Below are positions 5,322-9,822 of a stretch of 9,822 nucleotides of DNA, one piece after another (position 1 is the stretch's first letter; each line of letters begins with the position of its first letter). The stretch is from NCBI GenBank assembly GCA_018883485.1, contig VEQB01000062.1:1-9822 (forward strand). The letters run 5' to 3'. The DNA is from Bacteroidota bacterium (GTDB taxonomy: Bacteria > Bacteroidota > Bacteroidia > UKL13-3). The notes under the pieces are model-generated. The model made no database searches. It was not told the DNA's origin and was given only the letters and a program-made list of their open reading frames with translations. The position numbers and the translations under genes are program-made.

Positions 5322-5893
5322 CCTACAGCTTTTGTTTGATAAGGTTTAATAGCTATTCCCTTGTTCAGATTTTCTAGTACATTGGCTAAATCATGTTCGG
5401 TTATCACGGTTCTTTTTTTACCTAATTCGTAAGCCCAATTGTCTATTCTTCCACTATATATAATTTCTTTTTTTTGGTTCACTACAAATACTTCTGGTGT
5501 AATAGAGGCTTGTAATTGCTTACTAAAAGAATAGCTTGGATCAACACAAAAGGAAATACCTTTTAGGCCATAGCTGTTTCTAAATTTAATAATTTCATCT
5601 TTGGTGAAGTCGGTACCCGGAACAATAGCCACAAATTGGAATCCTTGCGATTTATACTTGGCGTTAAGTTGCCTAATTGTAAGCGAGTAGCTTTGGCAAA
5701 GCGGACATTCTGGCGAAACAAACAGGAGAACCAAAGCCTTTTGTTGGGCATTAACAGCAAGTGTCATTTCTTTTCCTTCAATGGTTTTTAAAGAAGCATT
5801 GTAGAAGGCGCGTGGGGCATTGGCATTGCCTTGGCTTAGGCAAGGTTTAGCGGTTTGAACCAAGCAAAAAATAAAAAGTAAATACCAGCGCAT
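5306..5893 (-). CDS. Exported redoxin (AhpC/TSA, thioredoxin-like) of the cytochrome/PHM cassette
   Basis: This 195-residue protein has a signal peptide (MRWYLLFIFCLVQTAKPCLSQ, cleavage probably near 21) and an AhpC/TSA-type redoxin domain. LVLLFVSPECPLCQSYS carries the CxxC pair Cys63-Pro-Leu-Cys66. SITPEVFVV has the cis-proline (Pro133), and YSGRIDNWAYELGKKR (146-161) is a segment common in redoxins linked to PHM-like proteins. It ends TKAVGCFIN, with Cys192 near the C-terminus as is usual in that group. In other bacteria a redoxin, a cytochrome and a copper domain are often fused in one polypeptide. Here the redoxin is a separate gene overlapping the cytochrome start by 16 bp. It may deliver reducing equivalents or maintain thiols or copper for the partner. 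The ATG lies at 5891-5893. Confidence 0.87.
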   Translation of the reverse strand: MRWYLLFIFCLVQTAKPCLSQGNANAPRAFYNASLKTIEGKEMTLAVNAQQKALVLLFVSPECPLCQSYSLTIRQLNAKYKSQGFQFVAIVPGTDFTKDEIIKFRNSYGLKGISFCVDPSYSFSKQLQASITPEVFVVNQKKEIIYSGRIDNWAYELGKKRTVITEHDLANVLENLNKGIAIKPYQTKAVGCFIN

Positions 5894-5899
5894 ATGCTA

Positions 5900-5907
5900 C
5901 AAATTTA
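5900..5907 (-). promoter_or_regulatory. Putative -7 element of the redoxin operon
   Basis: On the - strand this reads TAAATTTG, an exact TAnnTTTG match ending 6 nt before the redoxin ATG, so the transcript would be nearly leaderless. A TTG lies 23 nt upstream, slightly farther than the usual spacing. The whole gap to the divergent esterase gene is only 50 bp, so the two promoters must overlap or sit back to back. Confidence 0.4.
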
Positions 5908-5943
5908 ATAAGGCTTCTGTATTTTCGTCACAAATCTGTTGAA

Positions 5944-7338
5944 ATGCCAAAATTTATACTCTTTGTTTTTTTACTTGTTAGTTCTTGGGTTAGCCGAGCT
6001 CAAGTTACACTTAATGTTACATTGCCAGCCAATACGCCACAAAGTGATAGTATTTATGCTGCTGGTAATTTTAACAATTGGAATCCTAAATCTGCCGCCC
6101 ATAGGTTAGAGAAGGAAGGGAGTGTTTATAAACTCACTTTGGCAGCAGGCACAGGTGTTGCAGAATTTAAGTTTACGCGTGGTACTTGGGCTAGTGTAGA
6201 AGCAACAGCTGCAGGAAATTATATACCCAATAGAACGTTTACTTATACCCCTAATTTAAATTTAAATCTAAGTGTAGCTGGCTGGGAAGATAAAAAAGTT
6301 GGTGGCGGAACTGGTTCTACTGCCTTGGCTAATGTAAAAATTATTAGTGATACTTTTTGGATGCCACAATTGCAACGTAAACGCAGAGTCTGGATTTATT
6401 TACCCAACGACTATGCTAGTAGTTCGAAGATGTATCCTGTAATGTATATGCAAGATGGGCAAAATTTATTTGATAACTTAACTTCTTTTTCTGGGGAGTG
6501 GGGAATAGATGAAACCATGAGTGATATGGAAAAGAATGGTTATTCTGGATGCATAGTGGTTGGCATAGACAATGGTGGGGCGCAACGTATCAATGAGTAT
6601 TCTCCTTTTGTAAATCCTACTTATGGTGGCGGCCAAGGAGAGGCGTATGCATCATTTTTGGTTCAAACCTTAAAACCTTTTATTGATAAAAACTACCGCA
6701 GTTTACCAGATAGAAACAATACTTTAATTGGAGGCTCTTCTATGGGTGCTTATATTGCTGCTTATGCCATTGTGCAGTATCCAGAGGTATTTAGCAGAGC
6801 GGCTATCTTTTCGCCTGCCTATTGGTTTAGCGATTCTTTGTTTCAACTCATGCGCAGCACAACCATTTCTGAACCGATAAGAATTTATCAAGTAAGTGGT
6901 TCCAACGAAAGTAGCAGTATGGTGCCACTCATGGTGCGTTGCGATTCATTGTTGGGTGCAGAAGGCCATGCCTTAAATGATAGGAAAGTAGTAGTAAAAC
7001 AAGATGGTGCACATAGCGAGTGGTTCTGGAAGCGCGAATTTCCTGCGGCCTTTAATTGGTTATTGCTTCCTGCCACCCAAATAGATAAAGCCTTGGTGCA
7101 AAAATTACAAACCGAAACAAAAGTATATCCTAATCCAGCGCAAGACGTATTTTCAATAAAAGCAGTGGAGGCCATGGATAGCATTCAATTAATAGATAAA
7201 ATGGGAATTGTGGTGTATGGTAAAATCTTAAATCAAGCCAGTACAAGAATTGATGTGAGTGATTTTGCCAGAGGAAATTATATTATATTAGTGCATGCCA
7301 AAGGAGTTTATTATACCAAAAAAGTAACCTTAGATTAA
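5944..7338 (+). CDS. T9SS-secreted esterase with N-terminal carbohydrate-binding-like domain
   Basis: This 464-residue multidomain exoprotein has four parts. Residues 1-20 are a signal peptide ending RAQ. Residues 21-115 form a beta-sandwich resembling CBM20/CBM48 starch-binding modules, with the marker AAGNFNNWNP (39-48). Residues about 130-376 are an alpha/beta hydrolase of the putative esterase (esterase D / enterochelin esterase-like) family. Its markers are RRVWIYLPNDY (148-157), MYMQDGQNLFD (168-178), the nucleophile elbow GGSSMGA (263-269) with Ser266, and a catalytic His in DGAHSEWFW (His357). Residues 393-464 are a type A T9SS sorting domain (VYPNPAQD...GNYIILVHAKG...KKVTLD), so the protein is exported through the type IX system and probably anchored or released outside. 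The substrate may be an acylated glycan or phenolic ester; this is not determinable here. A glycine-rich linker (GGGTGST, 120-126) separates the first two domains. Confidence 0.92.
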   Translation: MPKFILFVFLLVSSWVSRAQVTLNVTLPANTPQSDSIYAAGNFNNWNPKSAAHRLEKEGSVYKLTLAAGTGVAEFKFTRGTWASVEATAAGNYIPNRTFTYTPNLNLNLSVAGWEDKKVGGGTGSTALANVKIISDTFWMPQLQRKRRVWIYLPNDYASSSKMYPVMYMQDGQNLFDNLTSFSGEWGIDETMSDMEKNGYSGCIVVGIDNGGAQRINEYSPFVNPTYGGGQGEAYASFLVQTLKPFIDKNYRSLPDRNNTLIGGSSMGAYIAAYAIVQYPEVFSRAAIFSPAYWFSDSLFQLMRSTTISEPIRIYQVSGSNESSSMVPLMVRCDSLLGAEGHALNDRKVVVKQDGAHSEWFWKREFPAAFNWLLLPATQIDKALVQKLQTETKVYPNPAQDVFSIKAVEAMDSIQLIDKMGIVVYGKILNQASTRIDVSDFARGNYIILVHAKGVYYTKKVTLD

Positions 7339-7500
7339 GAAAATGAAAGGTGCTTTGAAAATAAGCAATTGGTTGACGAGCATACTTTTTGTTAAAGTTT
7401 AACACACTATCCCAAGATTACGATTTAAGTTTAAATATTAATTAACTATTTTAATGAATAGGCGCTAAGTCCTTATTTTTATTGATTGTAGATATTTTTA

Positions 7501-7532
7501 TTGCAATTCTTTCCAAAATTTTTATAAATTCG
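7501..7532 (+). promoter_or_regulatory. Putative nuo operon promoter
   Basis: TTG at 7501-7503 and TAAATTCG at 7525-7532 (one mismatch to TAnnTTTG) are separated by 21 nt, a good fit to Bacteroidota promoters. Transcription would start near 7538, leaving a leader of about 28 nt. AGAGGA at 7543-7548 lies too far from the ATG at 7566 to be a convincing ribosome-binding site. The rest of the spacer from 7339 is A/T-rich with no recognisable gene or strong terminator. Confidence 0.45.
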
Positions 7533-7565
7533 ATTATATTCTAAGAGGAATATTAATCAAATACT

Positions 7566-7916
7566 ATGGGTTCAGGTTCACTAATTACGTTGATGCTTGC
7601 TGCCATTGCATTTTCTGCCGGAGGTATAGCGGTATCTAAATTTTTAACCAAGGGCAGTACTAATTTACAAAAGGGTCAAGCCTACGAATGTGGCGTGCCT
7701 GCAGCAGGTTCGCCTTGGAAACAATTTAATGTTGGGTACTATTTATTTGCCCTCATCTTTTTGGTTTTTGAAGTTGAATTGGTATTTATGTTTCCTTGGG
7801 CTGTAGTGGCAAAAAAAGTTGGAATGATTGCCTTGCTTGAAATATTGGTTTTTGTATTTATTCTCTTTATGGGCTTTTTATATGCACACAAGAAAGGAGC
7901 TTTAAAATGGATGTAA
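7566..7916 (+). CDS. nuoA: NADH-quinone oxidoreductase subunit A (complex I)
   Basis: This small membrane subunit of respiratory complex I helps form the quinone-binding junction between the membrane arm and the peripheral arm. The 116 residues, close to the family's usual length, contain three hydrophobic helices at about 5-26, 56-80 and 87-108. The loop between the first two carries the signature GQAYECGVPAAGSPW (37-51), and the second helix has the conserved acidic patch FLVFEVELVFMFPWA. It is the first gene of the nuo operon and overlaps nuoB by 10 bp. The upstream promoter and lack of a Shine-Dalgarno suit the phylum. Confidence 0.96.
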   Translation: MGSGSLITLMLAAIAFSAGGIAVSKFLTKGSTNLQKGQAYECGVPAAGSPWKQFNVGYYLFALIFLVFEVELVFMFPWAVVAKKVGMIALLEILVFVFILFMGFLYAHKKGALKWM

Positions 7917-8458
7917 CCATTACTCCCCCTTCAGAACCATTTCCAGGTACGGTTCACCCAACCGATGGAGGTGGTATTTTATTAAGTACTCTAGATGATG
8001 TTATCAATTGGGCAAGGTCAAATTCTTTGTGGCCATTGGTTTTTGGAACCTCCTGTTGTGCCATAGAAATGATGAGCACTGCGGCCGCAAAGTACGACTT
8101 CTCGCGTTTTGGTTTTGAAGTTGCCCGCGCCACCCCTAGGCAAGCGGATGTGATTATAATTGCCGGAACCATTGTAAATAAAATGGCTCCTGTGCTTAAA
8201 AGATTATTTGATCAAATGCCCGACCCAAAATATGTAATTGCAATGGGGGCATGCGCTACAAGTGGCGGTCCATTTTTTTACAATACCTATTCTGTGGTAA
8301 AAGGAGCAGATCATGTAATACCCGTTGATGTTTATGTAGCTGGTTGTCCGCCAAGGCCAGAAGCGCTATTACATGCACTCATTACCTTGCAAGAGAAGAT
8401 TAAAAGTGGTTATACCCGCGATCAAATTCGCACAGAAATGAAGCCAGATGTCAAATGA
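7907..8458 (+). CDS. nuoB: NADH-quinone oxidoreductase subunit B (complex I)
   Basis: This peripheral-arm subunit holds iron-sulfur cluster N2, the last cluster before ubiquinone or menaquinone. In the 183 residues all four cluster ligands are present: adjacent Cys50-Cys51 in FGTSCCAIEMM, Cys116 in AMGACATSGG and Cys147 in VAGCPPRPEALLHAL. The segment RFGFEVARATPRQADVIIIAGT is also diagnostic. The start overlaps nuoA by 10 bp and the end overlaps nuoC by 11 bp, so translation of the operon is tightly coupled. It is a complete and ordinary member. Confidence 0.98.
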   Translation: MDVTITPPSEPFPGTVHPTDGGGILLSTLDDVINWARSNSLWPLVFGTSCCAIEMMSTAAAKYDFSRFGFEVARATPRQADVIIIAGTIVNKMAPVLKRLFDQMPDPKYVIAMGACATSGGPFFYNTYSVVKGADHVIPVDVYVAGCPPRPEALLHALITLQEKIKSGYTRDQIRTEMKPDVK

Positions 8459-8903
8459 AGAGTTAATATCTAAACTTCAAGAATTGTTACCTGAAGCCAC
8501 CCTGCAACAAGGAAATGATTTTGTTGAATTGACCATTGACAGTCAACAATTGCTGCCTGTTCTAAACCTACTTAAAAGTAGTTCCGATTTAAGCTTTAAC
8601 TTTCTTTTTTGCGAAACCTGTGTAGATTGGAAAACACATTTCACTATGGTGTATCATTTAGATTCAACTCATTATAGGCATAATGTAGTTATCAAAACAA
8701 ATCTAAATAGAGAATTGCCAGAGATTGAAACTGCATGTCATTTGTACCGCACCGCAGAATTGCATGAAAGAGAAATCTTCGACTTGTTTGGCATAAAGTT
8801 TTTGAACCATCCGCACCTGCGCCGTATTTTATTAACAGATGAATGGGTAGGTTATCCTTTGCGCAAAGATTATGAAGATCCAATTAACATGATTAAGCTT
8901 TAA
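8448..8903 (+). CDS. nuoC: NADH-quinone oxidoreductase subunit C (complex I 30-kDa subunit)
   Basis: This peripheral-arm subunit packs against NuoD and NuoB. The 151 residues are toward the short end for a stand-alone NuoC. The family signature is clear: YRTAELHEREIFDLFGIKF (100-118), followed by HPHLRRILLTDEW (121-133) and GYPLRKDY (135-142). The N-terminal half is poorly conserved, as is normal. The gene starts inside nuoB (11-bp overlap) and ends 2 bp before nuoD. Some bacteria fuse nuoC and nuoD; here they are separate. Confidence 0.95.
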   Translation: MSNEELISKLQELLPEATLQQGNDFVELTIDSQQLLPVLNLLKSSSDLSFNFLFCETCVDWKTHFTMVYHLDSTHYRHNVVIKTNLNRELPEIETACHLYRTAELHEREIFDLFGIKFLNHPHLRRILLTDEWVGYPLRKDYEDPINMIKL

Positions 8904-8905
8904 GT

Positions 8906-9822
8906 ATGTTTGAACAAGTATCTGCAAGTAACGACGGTGAACTGGTAATTAATGTTGGGCCACAGCACCCCGCTACCCACGGGGTATTGCACCTGCTTAT
9001 TACCTTAAACGGAGAAACCATTACCAAGCTTGAACCTAATTTGGGGTATATTCATCGGTCTATAGAAAAGATGTGCGAAAGTTTGAGTTACCGTCAGTTT
9101 ATCTATACTACTTCTAGGATGGATTATCTCTCTTCACACATCAATAACCATGCTTGTGCTTTGGGTGTAGAAAAAGCCATGCAAATTGAAATACCAGAGC
9201 GGGCAGAAGTAATTAGGGTATTAATGAGCGAACTTACCAGATTGGCTTCACATCAATTGTGGTGGGGCGCTATGGCTATGGATTTAGGTGCTTTATCTCC
9301 TTTCTTTTATGCCTTTAGAGAACGTGAGGTAATTAATGAGATTATGGAAGAAACTTGCGGCGCACGACTTACCATGAACTATTTTGTGCCTGGAGGTGTG
9401 ATGTATGATTTGCATCCAAATTTTGTTAAACGTGTAAAAGAGTTTATCCTACTTTTTAAAAATAAAATAGGAGAGTATGATGAATTGGTTACAGGCAATG
9501 TGATTTTTCAAAACCGCATGAAAAACATTGGCATTATTAGTAAAGAAGATGCGATAAGTTATGGCTGCACTGGGCCAACTGCAAGGGGAAGTGGTGTAAG
9601 TTGTGATATAAGAAAGATTTATCCCTACTCTATTTATAAGAACTTAGATTTTGAGGAAGTATTAGAAACAGGTTGCGATGCCTTTTCTCGCTATCAAGTG
9701 CGCATTAAGGAGATGTACCAATCGGTTAAGATAATTGAACAATTGATAGATGCCATTCCTGAGGGAGAGTTTCAAGCTAAAACAAAAGCAGTTATCAAAT
9801 TACCTAAAGGCGAGTTTTACAC
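8906..9822 (+). CDS. nuoD: NADH-quinone oxidoreductase subunit D (complex I 49-kDa subunit), 3' end outside window
   Basis: The frame is open from ATG 8906 to the window edge, giving about 305 residues of a protein that is normally around 400. NuoD lines the quinone pocket together with NuoB. The signature NVGPQHPATHGVLHL (16-30) includes the pocket histidine in THGV (His25). NLGYIHRSIEKMCESLSYRQF, SRMDYLSSHINNHACALGVEK, PERAEVIRVLMSELTRLASH and SPFFYAFREREVI follow in the expected order. GCTGPTARGSGVSCDIRK is the later conserved block. The missing part should hold the C-terminal segment near the N2 cluster. The gene starts 2 bp after the nuoC stop. Confidence 0.97.
   Translation, partial: MFEQVSASNDGELVINVGPQHPATHGVLHLLITLNGETITKLEPNLGYIHRSIEKMCESLSYRQFIYTTSRMDYLSSHINNHACALGVEKAMQIEIPERAEVIRVLMSELTRLASHQLWWGAMAMDLGALSPFFYAFREREVINEIMEETCGARLTMNYFVPGGVMYDLHPNFVKRVKEFILLFKNKIGEYDELVTGNVIFQNRMKNIGIISKEDAISYGCTGPTARGSGVSCDIRKIYPYSIYKNLDFEEVLETGCDAFSRYQVRIKEMYQSVKIIEQLIDAIPEGEFQAKTKAVIKLPKGEFY

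Noticed and set aside
5920..5927. TATTTTCG as a -7 box for the esterase gene
   Set aside because: It has one mismatch and no TTG at the proper distance upstream, too weak to list as a feature.
6888..7184. 98-residue open frame on the - strand inside the esterase gene
   Set aside because: It is a shadow of a well-supported coding region spanning the catalytic-to-sorting-domain segment; no start context, no recognisable domain.
7391..7403. Palindrome GTTAAAGTTTAAC in the esterase-nuoA spacer
   Set aside because: It is an A/T-only type of symmetry common in this DNA, with a 1-nt centre; it neither forms a terminator nor coincides with the promoter.
7339..7500. Search for a terminator after the esterase gene
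   Set aside because: No G/C-rich stem followed by a T run was found; the spacer is plain A/T-rich sequence.
7954..8172. 72-residue open frame on the - strand inside nuoB
   Set aside because: It is the complement of highly conserved nuoB sequence; no independent support.

Overview
The window looks like an AT-rich chromosomal segment of a Bacteroidota bacterium. Three things point there: a secreted esterase ending in a type IX secretion (T9SS) sorting domain with the signature VYPNPAQD, several promoters fitting the phylum's TAnnTTTG / TTG pattern, and starts that mostly lack Shine-Dalgarno sequences. I cannot name a genus.

Layout. (1) Positions 1-858: the tail of an unidentified + strand gene, then an exported thioredoxin-fold protein. 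A convergent intergenic region follows that is crowded with repeats: two inverted arrays of a degenerate 7-bp unit, a G/C-rich nested hairpin, and the terminator of the next gene. (2) 855-2168: ahcY (S-adenosylhomocysteine hydrolase) on the - strand, with a short leader. (3) 2395-3466: a small accessory patch with a HigBA-type toxin-antitoxin pair (toxin first) under its own promoter, and then a decayed, truncated staphylococcal-nuclease-like gene. (4) 3527-3946: a BrxA/BrxB-family bacilliredoxin whose stop overlaps the stop of the convergent operon. (5) 5893-3943 on the - strand: an exported redoxin, a c-type cytochrome lipoprotein, and a copper monooxygenase domain resembling peptidylglycine hydroxylating monooxygenase (PHM). 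The cytochrome and monooxygenase read as one protein interrupted by a single-base frameshift in a run of five T. (6) 5944-7338: a secreted esterase with an N-terminal carbohydrate-binding-like domain, divergent from the redoxin operon. (7) 7566-9822: the start of the complex I operon, nuoA-nuoB-nuoC-nuoD, with nuoD cut by the window edge.

How the genes relate. nuoABCD encode the quinone-module junction of respiratory complex I. The redoxin/cytochrome/PHM cassette is a cell-envelope redox unit whose substrate cannot be read from sequence. Thioredoxin, redoxin and bacilliredoxin are three separate thiol-redox proteins in one neighbourhood, but they sit in different transcription units. The most interesting points are the frameshifted cytochrome-PHM gene with all six expected copper ligands, an A9 run at the toxin's end that opens directly into the antitoxin in the -1 frame, the inverted heptad arrays abutting two convergent stop codons, and the nuclease remnant. 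I found no CRISPR array, tRNA, rRNA or transposase, and no evidence of a wholly new system.
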